Assembly: GCF_016862815.1 (NCBI RefSeq) | Contig: NZ_BONR01000005.1 | Location: 92,793-156,792, forward strand | Length of the DNA stretch: 64,000 bases | Direction of reading: 5' to 3' | Source of the DNA: Demequina activiva | GTDB taxonomy: Bacteria; Actinomycetota; Actinomycetes; Actinomycetales; Demequinaceae | In this document: positions 19,702 through 29,698 of the stretch, piece after piece | Layout of the letters: every line of letters starts with the position of its first letter | Position numbering within the stretch: the first letter of the stretch is position 1 | Program-made: the position numbers and the translations under genes | The notes under the pieces: model-generated | The model's input: only the letters and a program-made list of their open reading frames with translations | The model's database searches: none | What the model was told of the DNA's origin: nothing

Positions 19702-20316
19702 ATGACCGACGCGCAGCTGGACTTCGAGACCGAGGCCCTGTCCTACATGGACCAGCTCTTCGCGGCGGCGCTGCGGATGACGCGACACCGTTCCGACGCC
19801 GAGGACCTGGTGCAGGAGACGTACGCCAAGGCCTTCGCCGCGCAGGACAAGTTCAAGCCCGGCACCAACCTCAAGGCATGGCTGTACCGCATCCAGACCA
19901 ACGCCTTCATCAACACGTACCGCAAGAAGCAGCGCCAGCCCAAGGTGTCCGACGCCGAGCAGGTCGAGGACTGGCAGATCGCCGCAGCCGCCGAGCACAC
20001 CAGCTCAGGCCTCGCGTCCGCCGAGCAGGAGGCGCTCGACCAGATCGGCGACGACGAGATCAAGCGTGCGCTCGCCGATCTGCCGGAGGACTTCCGCATG
20101 GCCGTCTACCTGAGCGACGTCGAGGGCTTCGCCTACAAGGAGATCGCCGAGATCATGGACACGCCCGTGGGCACCGTCATGTCGCGGCTGCATCGCGGAC
20201 GAAAACTTCTGAGAGAGAAGCTGAGAGAGTACGCGGCCGAGCGCGGCATCTACGACAAGCGCCCTGCCACCAAGAAGGACAGTGGGGAGGTGTGCCATGC
20301 CCGGAAGGGAGTGTGA
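19702..20316 (+). CDS. sigR: ECF sigma factor SigR (redox stress)
   Basis: Group 4 sigma factor of 204 residues. Region 2 (about 14-85) contains [14 protein letters not shown] and the DNA-melting segment. Region 4 (about 130-190) contains a helix-turn-helix around [20 protein letters not shown]. The near relatives are SigR of Streptomyces and SigH of mycobacteria, which direct thiol-oxidative stress genes. The anti-sigma gene overlaps its end by 20 bases. An in-frame ATG at 19633 would add 23 residues; it stands just after the SigR-type promoter, so two isoforms are possible. Confidence 0.92.
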   Translation: MTDAQLDFETEALSYMDQLFAAALRMTRHRSDAEDLVQETYAKAFAAQDKFKPGTNLKAWLYRIQTNAFINTYRKKQRQPKVSDAEQVEDWQIAAAAEHTSSGLASAEQEALDQIGDDEIKRALADLPEDFRMAVYLSDVEGFAYKEIAEIMDTPVGTVMSRLHRGRKLLREKLREYAAERGIYDKRPATKKDSGEVCHARKGV

Positions 20317-20539
20317 GGAGGCCCTCGATCGACTGTTCGAATACATCGATGACGAGCTGCCTGACGACGAGCTTCGGCGGATCGGCGATCACCTGAAGAC
20401 GTGCCCGCCCTGCGAGGCGGAGCACAAGATCAAGGAAAAGATCAAGAATCTGACGTCGCGCACCGGCGGCGACGCCGCGCCCGAGGAGCTGCGCCAACGC
20501 ATCCTCGCGTCGATCCGCAGCGCACGCGACGACCACTGA
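20297..20539 (+). CDS. rsrA: zinc-binding anti-sigma factor RsrA
   Basis: Protein of 80 residues of the mycothiol-system/RsrA anti-sigma family. An early Cys (C6, MPGREC) and the HLKTCPPC motif give the H-x3-C-x2-C zinc site. When oxidised, the Cys pair forms a disulfide, zinc leaves, and SigR is released. The ATG at 20297 is selected because GGGAGGTG precedes it at normal spacing; the GTG at 20282 would place the motif further in. Overlap with sigR indicates coupled translation. Confidence 0.92.
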   Translation: MPGRECEEALDRLFEYIDDELPDDELRRIGDHLKTCPPCEAEHKIKEKIKNLTSRTGGDAAPEELRQRILASIRSARDDH

Positions 20540-20586
20540 CGTCGCTGCGCGAAGCCCGTGCCCGCATCGACGGTCCGGGCATGCGA

Positions 20587-20617
20587 AAGGCCGCATCGGT
20601 GACACCGATGCGGCCTT
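20587..20617. terminator. bidirectional terminator
   Basis: Two 15-base arms, AAGGCCGCATCGGTG and its exact complement, surround one base, so the loop is effectively 3 to 5 bases. It lies between the convergent rsrA and bL37 genes. Confidence 0.75.
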
Positions 20618-20628
20618 CTGCTCGCCTG

Positions 20629-20703
20629 TCAGGCGTTGGGGCGCTTGCCGTGGTTGGCTCCGCCCTTGGCACGCGCCTTGCGCTTGCGGCCTCGCTTGCT
20701 CAT
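20629..20703 (-). CDS. 50S ribosomal protein bL37 (24 residues)
   Basis: A tiny gene coding 24 residues that begin MSKRGRKRKA and end ANHGKRPNA. The strong basic character and the ANHGKRPNA ending match bL37, an actinobacterial large-subunit protein known from mycobacterial ribosome structures. A purine-rich AAAGGGGGAT precedes the ATG. It is easily missed because of its size. It converges with sigR-rsrA across the terminator. Confidence 0.9.
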   Translation of the reverse strand: MSKRGRKRKARAKGGANHGKRPNA

Positions 20704-20836
20704 CGGGATCCCCCTTTCTTTGGCAGGGTACGGCTGTGAAGAAGACTATCTATCTTCCCACACTCCACTTCCGTCCGTGCGCGGGCGCAGCTAGCCTCCC
20801 CTCAAGACCACGCCCCTGAGTGCCGATGGAGTTCCC

Positions 20837-21925
20837 GTGAGCGATCAGCCTGTTTCCGTCATCCCGTTCCTGCACGCGCTCGCGAGCACGGGCGGCTCCG
20901 ACCTGCACTGCAAAGTGGGCTCCGCCCCCCGCATCCGCGTCGACGGCCGTCTGCGCAAGCTCCAGGTGCCGCCGCTCACGCCAGCGGACACCCGCAACAT
21001 GGTCGCGCAGGTGCTGCCCGAGGACCTCGTGGCGCAGTTCCGCGACACCCACGAGGCCGACTTCGCGTTCTCCCTGTCCGGCGTGGGGCGCTTCCGCGTG
21101 AACGCCTACGTCGCGCGCGGCACCGACTGCCTGGTGTTCCGCCGCGTCGCCGTGGGCGCGACGCCCATGGAGGACCTCGGGCTGCCGGCGGTGATCGCGG
21201 ACCTCGCTCTCGAGCCGCGCGGGCTGGTGCTCGTCACGGGCCCCACGGGATCCGGCAAGACCACCACGCTGGCGTCGATGATCGACCTCATCAACACCTA
21301 CCGCGAGGTCAACATCATCACCATCGAGGACCCGATCGAGGTCCTCCACAGCGACAAGAAGGCGATCATCTCGCAGCGCGAGGTGCGCTCCGACACCCTC
21401 GACTTCACCAACGCGCTGCGCGGCGCCATGCGTCAGGACCCGGACGTCATCATGGTGGGCGAGATGCGCGACATCGAGACCGTGCGCGCCGCACTGTCCG
21501 CCGCGGAGACCGGCCACCTGGTGCTCGCGACCCTGCACACCGTGGATGCGCAGGACACGATCAACCGCATCATCGATTTCTTCACCCCCCACGAGCAGTC
21601 CCAGGTGCGCGCGACCCTGTCGCAGACGCTTCGCGGCATCATCTCGCAGCGCCTGGTGCGGCGCGGCGACGGCTCCGGCCGCACGCTCGCCGCGGAGGTC
21701 ATGGTCAACCACGGGCGCATCGCGGAGGCGATCGTCGACCCGTCCAGCCAGCCGCCCATCGCGGACCTCATCGCCGAGGGCGACTACTACAAGATGCAGA
21801 CCTTCGACCAGCACCTGTTCCAGCTGGTGCAGGAGCAGATGGTCAGCGTCGACGATGCCGTCGCGATCGCCACGCGCCCCCACGATCTGCTGGTGAGCCT
21901 GCGCAACGCGGGCGTGATCGTCTAG
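20837..21925 (+). CDS. pilT: PilT-type twitching motility ATPase
   Basis: Hexameric secretion-type ATPase of 362 residues. The Walker A GPTGSGKTTT is near 134-143, an Asp box near 165 (IITIEDPIE), Walker B near 205 (DPDVIMVGEMRD) and a His box (GHLVLATLHT). PilT drives type IV pilus retraction, which powers twitching and DNA uptake. The GTG at 20837 gives the normal length. No other pilus gene lies nearby, so its partners must be elsewhere or absent. Confidence 0.9.
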   Translation: MSDQPVSVIPFLHALASTGGSDLHCKVGSAPRIRVDGRLRKLQVPPLTPADTRNMVAQVLPEDLVAQFRDTHEADFAFSLSGVGRFRVNAYVARGTDCLVFRRVAVGATPMEDLGLPAVIADLALEPRGLVLVTGPTGSGKTTTLASMIDLINTYREVNIITIEDPIEVLHSDKKAIISQREVRSDTLDFTNALRGAMRQDPDVIMVGEMRDIETVRAALSAAETGHLVLATLHTVDAQDTINRIIDFFTPHEQSQVRATLSQTLRGIISQRLVRRGDGSGRTLAAEVMVNHGRIAEAIVDPSSQPPIADLIAEGDYYKMQTFDQHLFQLVQEQMVSVDDAVAIATRPHDLLVSLRNAGVIV

Positions 21926-22024
21926 CGGCTGCGAAGCTCCGCGCCTGTCGGCCCGACCTGTCCTGCTGGGCAGGAACGGCGCAGAGCGCAGACCGAGTCC
22001 TGAGGCTCCTGCCAGGGGATGGAG

Positions 22025-22636
22025 TCAGTCCCGCTGCGCGACGGTGGGGTCGATCCCCAGCCACTCGTGCCACTGGGAGTGCAGCACCAGCCAGGCCATG
22101 AGGCCGTAGCCGGCCTGCAGCGGCAGCTCGCCGCCGGACGTGTCCATGTCCGTGGCCCACTGGTCGTGCCGCGCGAGCGGGCCGTACATGTCGACGTAGG
22201 GCACGTCGCGCCGGGTGGCGGACTCCTCGCACAGCGCCGCGTACTCGGCGATGGCTCGGCGGTCCACGGCGGCGATGGGCGGTGGTCCCACGAGCATCGC
22301 CTTGAGGCCCAGCGCCGATGCGCGGTCGAGCGTGTTCGCCAGGTGCAGCCGGGTCATGGTGGGGGAGACGCCCTGAGACACGTCGTGGCGGCCGATCGCG
22401 ACCACCACGTGGTCGCTGCCCGTGGACTCCTCGGCAGGACCGCGGCGCCGCAGCACCTCGTCATCCCAGCGGCTAGCGAGCTCGCCGGTGGTCTCTCGTG
22501 GCACGGCGAGCGTGTGGAAGCGCAGGTCCGCGCTCAGCGGCAGCGTCCGCGCGACCACGCGCCCCGACCATCCCAGCGCCTTGGGGTCTCCGTGGCCCGC
22601 GACCAGCTCGTCGCCCACGAAGAACACGTTCCTCAT
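22025..22636 (-). CDS. SGNH/GDSL-like hydrolase with GDE in place of GDS
   Basis: Protein of 203 residues with an SGNH fold. The block I motif reads [12 protein letters not shown], with Glu where the nucleophilic Ser would be. A VAIGRHD stretch corresponds to block III, with Arg where active members usually have Asn. It therefore may not be an esterase. The ATG overlaps the kgd stop (ATGA), so it is translated with Kgd. The same GDE variant is, as I recall, common in the actinobacterial gene beside kgd. Confidence 0.75.
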   Translation of the reverse strand: MRNVFFVGDELVAGHGDPKALGWSGRVVARTLPLSADLRFHTLAVPRETTGELASRWDDEVLRRRGPAEESTGSDHVVVAIGRHDVSQGVSPTMTRLHLANTLDRASALGLKAMLVGPPPIAAVDRRAIAEYAALCEESATRRDVPYVDMYGPLARHDQWATDMDTSGGELPLQAGYGLMAWLVLHSQWHEWLGIDPTVAQRD

Positions 22637-25600
22637 CGCGACAGCGCCCTCGTCACCAGGTCCTCCTGCTCCTCCTTGTGACGCGAGCTGAGTCCGGAGG
22701 CGGGGGAGGCGGCGGCGGGGCGGGTGATGCCCGTGACCTCACGGCCCAGCGCGTTGGGCAGCGCGTGGGAGAGGTACGTCCATCCGCCCTGGTTGCGAGG
22801 CTCCTCCTGGACCCACCTGAGGGGCGCATCGCCGTATGGGGCGAGCGCCTTCTCGAGAGCGTCGTGGTCGAGCGGGTACAGCTGCTCGAGCCGCAGGATG
22901 GCCGTCGACGTGTCGCCGGACTTGTCGCGCTGCGCGGCCAGGTCGTAGTAGACCTTTCCGGCGCACAGCAGCACGCGATCCACGCCTGCGGGGTCCACGG
23001 TGTCGCCGATGACCGGCTCGAAGGTGCCGGTGGTGAAGTCCTCGACCGCGGACTGCGCCGCACGCAGTCGCAGCATCGACTTGGGCGTGAAGACGATCAG
23101 CGGGCGCCGCGGGCGGTCATACGCCTGGCGCCGCAGCAGGTGGAAGTAGCTCGCAGGGGTGGAGGGCATCGCGGCGATCATGTTGTCCTCCGCGCACAGC
23201 TGCAGGAAGCGCTCGACGCGGGCGGACGAGTGGTCCGGACCCTGGCCCTCGTAGCCGTGCGGCAGCAGCAGCACCACGGAGGAGGACTGCCCCCACTTCT
23301 GCTCGGCGGAGGAGATGAACTCGTCGATGATGGTCTGCGCGCCGTTGACGAAGTCGCCGAACTGCGCCTCCCACAGCGTCAGTGCATCGGGCCGCTCGAC
23401 CGAGTAGCCGTACTCGAAGCCCACCACCGCGTACTCGCTCAGCGACGAGTCGTAGATGTGCAGCGGCGCCTGGTCTGCGGTCAGGTAGCGCAGCGGCGCC
23501 CACTCGGCGCCGGTGGCGCGATCGTGGAACACGGCGTGGCGCTGCACGAAGGTGCCGCGGCGCGTGTCCTGCCCCGACATGCGCACCGGGACGCCCTCCT
23601 GGAGCAGCGTGCCGAACGCGAGGATCTCGCCGTAGCCCCAGTCGATGCCGCCTTCCCGGGTCATGGCCTCGCGGCGCTCGAGCAGCTTCGCGAGCTTGGG
23701 GTGCACCGCGAAGCCCTGAGGCGGGCGCGTGTGCGCGCGGCCCACGCGCTCGATCTGACCGGGGCTCGCCGCCGTCTGCCAGCCCACCATCATGCCGGCG
23801 TCGGAGGACTGCGAGCTGGGCAGCTCGAGGCCGGAGATGGACTCCGTGTCCGTCCCCTGGAAGCCGTCGCGAGTCTCGATGAAGACGCGCTCGAGCTGGG
23901 CGAGGTAGTCCTGCGACACGGCCTCGGCCTCGTCCTCGGTGATGTCGCCACGCCGGATCAGCGCCTCGGTGTAGAGGTGGCGCACCGAGCGCTTGGCCTC
24001 GATGAGGTCGTACATGCGCGGCTGCGTCATCGAGGGGTCGTCGCCCTCGTTGTGGCCGCGGCGGCGGTAGCAGACCATGTCGATGATGACGTCCCGACCG
24101 AACGCCTCGCGGTACTCGAACGCCAGCCGGGCGGCGCGCACGCAGGCCTCCGGGTCGTCGCCGTTCACGTGGAAGATCGGGATCTGGTAGCCCTTGGCGA
24201 TGTCCGTGCAGTACCGCGTCGAACGCGAGTCGCCAGGCCCGGTGGTGAAGCCCACCTGGTTGTTGATGATGACGTGGACCGTGCCACCAGTGGCGTAGCC
24301 GCGCAGCCCTGCCAGGTTGAGGGTCTCCATCACCACCCCCTGGCCGGCGAAGGCCGCGTCGCCGTGCACCAGCACGGGCAGGACGGGGAAGCCGTCCGTG
24401 GCCGGGTCGGCGGACAGCTGGTCGAGCTTGGCTCGCACGATGCCCTCGAGCACCGGATTGACCGCCTCGAGGTGCGAGGGGTTGGCCGCCAGGTAGACGT
24501 TGGTGGTCTCGCCGGACTCCGCGGTGAAGGTTCCCTCGGTGCCGAGGTGGTACTTCACGTCGCCCGAGCCCTGGACGGAGCCGGGAACGGCGGTGCCGTC
24601 GAACTCGGAGAAGATCTGCGAGTAGCTCTTGCCGGCGAGGTTCGCGAGCACGTTGAGGCGCCCGCGGTGCGCCATGCCGATGCACACCTCCTGGATGCCG
24701 GCCACGGCGGCCGCGGACATCACGGAGTCGAGCAGCGGGATCAGGGACTCGCCGCCCTCGAGCGAGAAGCGCTTCTGGCCCACGTACTTGGTCTGCAGGA
24801 AGGCCTCGAAGGCCTCCGCGGCGTTGAGGCGGCGCAGCACTCGCAGGTGCTCCTCGCGGGTGGGCTTGGTGTAGCCCTTCTCGAGGCGCTCCTGGAGCCA
24901 GGCGCGCTGAGCGCGGTCCGCGATGTGCATGTACTCGACGCCCACGGTGCGGCAGTACGCGTCGCGCAGGCGACCCAGGACGTCACGCATCTTCCAGGTG
25001 TTCTGGCCGCCGAACCCGCCGGTGGCGTAGTGGCGGTCCAGGTCCCACAGGGTGAGGCCATGGGTCTGGACGTCGAGGTCGGGGTGCTTGCGCAGCCGGG
25101 TGGACAGCGGGTCGACGTCCGCCATCAGGTGGCCGCGCGAGCGGTAGGCGTGGATGAGCTCGGCGATGCGCGCGGGCTTCGCGGCCTCCGCCTCCTCGTT
25201 GGTCGCCGAGTCCTGGACCCAGCGCACGGGCTCGTAGGGCACGCGCAGGGCCACGAACACGCGGTCCCAGAACCCGTCGAGTCCCAGCAGCTTCTTGTGC
25301 ACGAGCGCGAGGAACTCGCCGGACTGGGCGCCCTGGATGACGCGGTGGTCGTAGGTCGAGGTGAGGGTCATCACCTTGGACACGCCCAGGCGGGCGATGG
25401 TCTCGTTGGAGGCGCCCTGGTACTCGGCGGGGTAGTCCATCGAGCCCACGCCGATGATCGCGCCCTGGCCCTCCATGAGGCGCGGCACGGAATGCACCGT
25501 GCCGATGGTGCCCGGGTTGGTGAGCGTGATGGTGGTGCCCTGGAAGTCCCCGGCTTGGAGCGCTCCGGTGCGCGCCTTGCGGACGATGTCCTCGTACGCG

Positions 25601-26475
25601 GACCAGAACTTCGCGAAGTCCATCCGGTCCGCGTCCTTGACGTTCGGCACCAGGAGCTGGCGTACGCCGTCGCCCTTGTCGAGGTCGATCGCGAGCCCGA
25701 AGTTGACGTGCTCTGGAGTGCGGATCGCGGGCTTGCCCTCGTCCTGCGCGTAGGCGACGTTCATCGCGGGCTGCTCGGTGAGCGCCTCGACGATCGCGTA
25801 GCCGATGAGGTGCGTGAAGCTGACCTTGCCGCCTCGGGTGCGCGACAGGTGGTTGTTGATGACCGTGCGGTTGTCCATCAGCAGCTTGGCCGGGATGGTG
25901 CGCACCGACGTGGCGGTGGGGACGGAGAGGCTGGCCTCCATGTTGGTGACCACGCGGGCCGCGGGACCCCGCAGGCGCGACAGGCCGTGCTCGACGTCCT
26001 TGGCGGCCAGGGCCTGGTGGTCGTGGCTCTGGAGGTACGCGGCCGTGGGAGCCTGCGCCGTCGCGATGGGCTGCGTCGCGGTCGACTCGACGTCCGCCTC
26101 CGGAGCCGGGCTGTCGTCTGCCTTCGCGGCGGTGGCGTCCACCTGTGCGGCGGGCGTGGGCATCTCCTGCGTCGAGGGCTGCTCGATGCGGGGGCGTGCG
26201 GTTCCGGCGGCCGATGCGCTGGGCGCTGCGGGCGCGGACGCCTGGGCGGGCGCGGGGCTCGGCTCGCTCGCGGGAGCGGGAGCGCTGGCCGGCTCGGCCT
26301 CGGCGGCGGAGTCGACCGCAGTGGCTGACGGCTCCGCGGCTGGCGCCGCGCTCGGGCTCGACGGCGTGGATCCTGAGGCGTCTGCGCCGAGGATCAGGGA
26401 GGCGACGGAGGGTGCTCCGGCGCTCCGGGTGACGGTGGTGCGGTCAGTATCTGGCGCGCTGGTGTCGGTGGACAC
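22633..26475 (-). CDS. kgd: multifunctional 2-oxoglutarate metabolism enzyme Kgd
   Basis: Large protein of 1280 residues combining an E2-type succinyltransferase domain (about 170-400, catalytic DHRVIQG at 376-382) with thiamine-diphosphate E1o domains in the rest. It acts as 2-oxoglutarate decarboxylase and as part of the 2-oxoglutarate dehydrogenase complex in the TCA cycle. No lipoyl domain is present, as usual for the family. Residues 33-135 are a Pro/Ala/Ser-rich linker. The usual N-terminal NEWLVEE segment is not seen. The GTG at 26475 is the first plausible start, with a weak ribosome-binding site. Confidence 0.95.
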   Translation of the reverse strand: MSTDTSAPDTDRTTVTRSAGAPSVASLILGADASGSTPSSPSAAPAAEPSATAVDSAAEAEPASAPAPASEPSPAPAQASAPAAPSASAAGTARPRIEQPSTQEMPTPAAQVDATAAKADDSPAPEADVESTATQPIATAQAPTAAYLQSHDHQALAAKDVEHGLSRLRGPAARVVTNMEASLSVPTATSVRTIPAKLLMDNRTVINNHLSRTRGGKVSFTHLIGYAIVEALTEQPAMNVAYAQDEGKPAIRTPEHVNFGLAIDLDKGDGVRQLLVPNVKDADRMDFAKFWSAYEDIVRKARTGALQAGDFQGTTITLTNPGTIGTVHSVPRLMEGQGAIIGVGSMDYPAEYQGASNETIARLGVSKVMTLTSTYDHRVIQGAQSGEFLALVHKKLLGLDGFWDRVFVALRVPYEPVRWVQDSATNEEAEAAKPARIAELIHAYRSRGHLMADVDPLSTRLRKHPDLDVQTHGLTLWDLDRHYATGGFGGQNTWKMRDVLGRLRDAYCRTVGVEYMHIADRAQRAWLQERLEKGYTKPTREEHLRVLRRLNAAEAFEAFLQTKYVGQKRFSLEGGESLIPLLDSVMSAAAVAGIQEVCIGMAHRGRLNVLANLAGKSYSQIFSEFDGTAVPGSVQGSGDVKYHLGTEGTFTAESGETTNVYLAANPSHLEAVNPVLEGIVRAKLDQLSADPATDGFPVLPVLVHGDAAFAGQGVVMETLNLAGLRGYATGGTVHVIINNQVGFTTGPGDSRSTRYCTDIAKGYQIPIFHVNGDDPEACVRAARLAFEYREAFGRDVIIDMVCYRRRGHNEGDDPSMTQPRMYDLIEAKRSVRHLYTEALIRRGDITEDEAEAVSQDYLAQLERVFIETRDGFQGTDTESISGLELPSSQSSDAGMMVGWQTAASPGQIERVGRAHTRPPQGFAVHPKLAKLLERREAMTREGGIDWGYGEILAFGTLLQEGVPVRMSGQDTRRGTFVQRHAVFHDRATGAEWAPLRYLTADQAPLHIYDSSLSEYAVVGFEYGYSVERPDALTLWEAQFGDFVNGAQTIIDEFISSAEQKWGQSSSVVLLLPHGYEGQGPDHSSARVERFLQLCAEDNMIAAMPSTPASYFHLLRRQAYDRPRRPLIVFTPKSMLRLRAAQSAVEDFTTGTFEPVIGDTVDPAGVDRVLLCAGKVYYDLAAQRDKSGDTSTAILRLEQLYPLDHDALEKALAPYGDAPLRWVQEEPRNQGGWTYLSHALPNALGREVTGITRPAAASPASGLSSRHKEEQEDLVTRALSR

Positions 26476-26587
26476 GTCCGGGGCCGCTCGCTTTCTTGGC
26501 GCTCATGCGTCGATGACAACTGTGTACTGGCATTCTCCAGCCTAAACGCCTCACCTGAGTGCCGCGTGCCACGATTTGGGAGAATCG

Positions 26588-27400
26588 TTATGCGATGTCC
26601 CGCCGGAACGTCACGAGCCAGCCGATCACGCCCGCGATGGCCGCGTAGCCGAGCAGCACGGCGAAGCCCGCCCACGGCGACAGCAGGTCTCCGGCGCCCA
26701 CACTGGTGTAGAAGCTGGCGCCAGCCATCGCCTCGCCGGCCGCGCCTGGCAGGAACTTCGCGGCGCCGGCGACGGGCTCGATGAAGGCGAGCGCGACGCG
26801 GACGATGGGCTCCACGAGCTGCGTCCAGCCCAGCAGCACCACGATCACCACCACCTGGTTGGTGAGCGCGGACCCGAAGCCCACGCCCACGACGCCCCAG
26901 ACGGTGAGCGCGACGACGCTCATGCCGAGCATCTGCCACACCTCGACGCTGTCCAGTCCCGTGGGCTCACCGCCGAGCATCAAGGCGCCGGCACCCACTG
27001 CGACGCCGCTGGCCATGCCCACGACGCCGTAGAGCAGCGCGAAGGGCAGCACCGCGATGAACTTGGCGGCGATCACGCGCGCGCGGCTGGGCGCGAGCAG
27101 CAGCGTGGTGTCGATGGTGCGATGCCGGAACTCGCTGGTGACCGCCAGCGCGCCCAGGATCACCGGGAACACGTAGCCGAACGAGACCGGGAGAGAGTAG
27201 ACCGTGCGGGCGGTCTCCAGCGGATCCATCATCACGGGCTCGCCCGTCGCGCTGGTGCCGCCGAGCTCGTCCGCGAAGGCGAAGGAGAAGGCGATCGAGC
27301 CGGTGATGAAGGCGACGCCGACCGCCATGGAGATGAGCAGCACCCACCACAGTCGCGTCGAGCGGAGCTTGCGCAGCTCGGAGGTGATCGCGGCGCTCAT
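26588..27400 (-). CDS. ABC-2 type transporter permease
   Basis: Protein of 270 residues with six predicted membrane helices, in the ABC-2 arrangement (helix 1 near 18-40, then 65-90, 110-135, 155-180, 185-205, 240-262). It forms an exporter with the ATPase upstream. The ATG overlaps the ATPase stop (ATGA). The substrate is unknown; related pairs export antibiotics or peptides. A weak 6-base hairpin covers its stop codon before kgd. Confidence 0.87.
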   Translation of the reverse strand: MSAAITSELRKLRSTRLWWVLLISMAVGVAFITGSIAFSFAFADELGGTSATGEPVMMDPLETARTVYSLPVSFGYVFPVILGALAVTSEFRHRTIDTTLLLAPSRARVIAAKFIAVLPFALLYGVVGMASGVAVGAGALMLGGEPTGLDSVEVWQMLGMSVVALTVWGVVGVGFGSALTNQVVVIVVLLGWTQLVEPIVRVALAFIEPVAGAAKFLPGAAGEAMAGASFYTSVGAGDLLSPWAGFAVLLGYAAIAGVIGWLVTFRRDIA

Positions 27401-28299
27401 ACGATCGACTCCGTCCCGGTGAGGCCCAGGAAGACGCTCTCGAGGCTCTCACCGGCCTCGCTCAGGCCATGCACCTCGAGCCCGTCGGCGTATGCCGCCG
27501 CGCCCACGTCCGCCGCCGAGACGCCAGCGATGCTCGCCTGCCCGGCGCGTTCGATGACGCCGGACTCAGGGAAGCGTGCACGCACGAAGTCTGCAAGAGC
27601 GTCGGTGGCGGGCGAGACCAGCCGGACCGCGGGCCGCGCGAGGGCGCGCAGCTGCGCGAGGGACGACTGGTGGCGCAGCGCGCCCGACGCGATGATCACC
27701 ACGTCGTCCACGGTCTGCTCGACCTCGGACAGCAGGTGAGAGCTGAGCAGCACCGTGCCACCGGAGTCCGCGAAGTGACGCAGGAACGACCGCAGCCACT
27801 TGATGCCGGCAGGGTCCAGGCCGTTCGCGGACTCGTCGAGCACCAGCACGCTCGGGTCGCCCAGCAGCGCGGTGGCCAGGCCCAGTCGCTGGCGCATGCC
27901 CAGCGAGTAGCCCCCCACGCGGCGCCGGGCCGCATCGGTCATGCCGACGGCCTCGAGCACCTCGTCGCACCGTGCGTCGCTCGCCCCCACCAGGGGGGCG
28001 TAGGCGCGCAGATGCTCGCGTGCCGTCCTGCCGGGGTGGAACGCTCCCTCGAAGTGCGCGCCCACGATCGCCCCGGGACGCGCGTGCTGGGCGTAGCCGC
28101 GGCCGCCGATGGTCGCGGAGCCGGCTGTCGCAGCCACCAGCCCCACGAGGATGCGCAGCGTGGTCGACTTGCCGGCGCCGTTGGGCCCCAGGAACCCGGT
28201 GACCCGGCCCGGCTCAGCGGTGAAGGAGAGGTCGTCGACGGCGGTGATGGTGCCGTACCGCTTGGTCAGAGAGGCGACCTCGACGGCGCGTTGCTCCAT
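27397..28299 (-). CDS. ABC transporter ATP-binding protein (ABC-2 exporter)
   Basis: ATPase of 300 residues. Walker A GPNGAGKS lies near 38-45, the signature SLGMRQRLGLA near 132-142, and Walker B LVLDESANGLDP near 152-163, with the catalytic Glu present but Ser in place of the usual Pro. A C-terminal part of about 80 residues follows. First gene of a two-gene exporter with the permease. Divergent from the CNNM genes; the 88 bases between them hold no obvious operator. Confidence 0.9.
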   Translation of the reverse strand: MEQRAVEVASLTKRYGTITAVDDLSFTAEPGRVTGFLGPNGAGKSTTLRILVGLVAATAGSATIGGRGYAQHARPGAIVGAHFEGAFHPGRTAREHLRAYAPLVGASDARCDEVLEAVGMTDAARRRVGGYSLGMRQRLGLATALLGDPSVLVLDESANGLDPAGIKWLRSFLRHFADSGGTVLLSSHLLSEVEQTVDDVVIIASGALRHQSSLAQLRALARPAVRLVSPATDALADFVRARFPESGVIERAGQASIAGVSAADVGAAAYADGLEVHGLSEAGESLESVFLGLTGTESIV

Positions 28300-28387
28300 G
28301 CTGCACTCCTCCTTGGTGGGCTCCCCGCCGATGCTAACGGCTGCTGGCTATGCTGGTCGTCACTATGGACTCTGACTGTCAGCCGTC

Positions 28388-29698
28388 ATGATCACGGCCT
28401 GGCTGCTCGTCGGGCTCGGCGTGCTGCTCACCCTCGGTACGGCCGTGTTCGTCGCCGCCGAGTTCTCGCTCGTGGCCCTCGATCCTGCGCATGTCGACGA
28501 CTCCGACCGCAAGGGGCGGCGCGTGCGCGCGGCCCTGGGACGGCTGTCGACCCAGCTGTCCGGGGCCCAGGTGGGCATCACGCTCACCACGATCCTGCTG
28601 GGCTACACCGCGCAGCCTGCGCTCGTCGAACTGCTCGAGGTGCCGCTGTCCTCGACGCCGCTGGCCCGTGCCGCGGTCGCGGGTGTCGCCGGCGTCGCGT
28701 CCCTGGTGATCGTCAATGCCTTCTCGATGATCGTCGGCGAGCTCGTCCCCAAGAACGCTGCGCTCGCGGACCCGATGCGCACGGCGCGCACGGTGTCGCC
28801 GTGGATGATGGGCTTCACGACCGCGCTGCGTCCGCTGATCTCGCTGCTCAACCGCACGGCGAACGCGATCCTGCGCTCGATGGGCGTCGAGCCGCGTGAG
28901 GAGCTGTCCGGCGGGCGATCGCCGCAGGAGCTCGCCGCGCTCGTGAGGCGCAGCGCGGAGGCGGGGACGCTCGCCCCGTCGACAGCGCTGCTGCTCAAGA
29001 ACACGATCGACCTGGATGCGCTGACGGCGATCGACGTGATGACGGACAGGACCCGGCTGCAGACTCTCGCGCGCGACGCCACCGCCGCGGACGTGATGGC
29101 GATCGCTCGGGCCTCGGGGCATTCGCGGTTCCCAGTGCTGAGCGACGGCATCGACGACGTCCTGGGCCTGGTGCACCTGCGAGCGGCCATCGCCGTGCCA
29201 TTCCACGAGCGCGATCGCACGCCTGTCGCCCAGCTCATGGTCGAGGCGCCGCGGATCCCGGAGACCATGCAGATGCGCCCGCTGCTGATCGAGCTGCGCG
29301 GGCTGGGCCCGCAGTGCGCGCTGGTGGTCGACGAGTATGGCGGCACGTCGGGCATGGTGACCCTGGAGGACGTGGTCGAGGAGCTCGTCGGCGAGGTCGC
29401 GGACGAGCACGACCGGCGTCGCGCGGCCGCCCACCGCAGCCCGGGCGGTGCCTGGGTGGTGCCCGGGGATCTGCGCCCCGACGAGGTCGAGGAGCTCACC
29501 TCCTTGTCCATCCCGGAGTCGCCGGCGTACGAGACGGTCGCGGGCTTCGTGATGGCCACCCTGGGCCGGGTGGCGGACGTGGGCGACGAGGTCGTGTGCG
29601 AGGACGCGCGCATTCGCGTCGAGCGCATGGACGGGCGTCGCATCGACCGCGTGCGCCTCACGCCCTTCCCGAAGGAAGACGTGGAGGAGCGCACGTGA
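28388..29698 (+). CDS. CNNM/CorC-type hemolysin-family protein
   Basis: Protein of 436 residues. A CNNM (DUF21) membrane domain (about 1-190) is followed by a CBS pair (about 205-335) and the small CorC_HlyC domain (about 345-430). Family members are linked to magnesium or cobalt efflux and were earlier called hemolysins. The product overlaps the next CNNM gene by four bases. An ATG is used; the stretch before it has no clear ribosome-binding site. Confidence 0.9.
   Translation: MITAWLLVGLGVLLTLGTAVFVAAEFSLVALDPAHVDDSDRKGRRVRAALGRLSTQLSGAQVGITLTTILLGYTAQPALVELLEVPLSSTPLARAAVAGVAGVASLVIVNAFSMIVGELVPKNAALADPMRTARTVSPWMMGFTTALRPLISLLNRTANAILRSMGVEPREELSGGRSPQELAALVRRSAEAGTLAPSTALLLKNTIDLDALTAIDVMTDRTRLQTLARDATAADVMAIARASGHSRFPVLSDGIDDVLGLVHLRAAIAVPFHERDRTPVAQLMVEAPRIPETMQMRPLLIELRGLGPQCALVVDEYGGTSGMVTLEDVVEELVGEVADEHDRRRAAAHRSPGGAWVVPGDLRPDEVEELTSLSIPESPAYETVAGFVMATLGRVADVGDEVVCEDARIRVERMDGRRIDRVRLTPFPKEDVEERT

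Noticed and set aside
20587..20617. The rsrA-bL37 terminator as another copy of the intergenic 12-mer
   Set aside because: It reads GGCCGCATCGGTG, which is related in look but differs at several bases.
22498..26328. A 1276-residue frame opposite kgd
   Set aside because: It is the reverse of kgd in the low-stop frame; composition is Arg/Ala/Gly/Val-rich with no recognisable fold.
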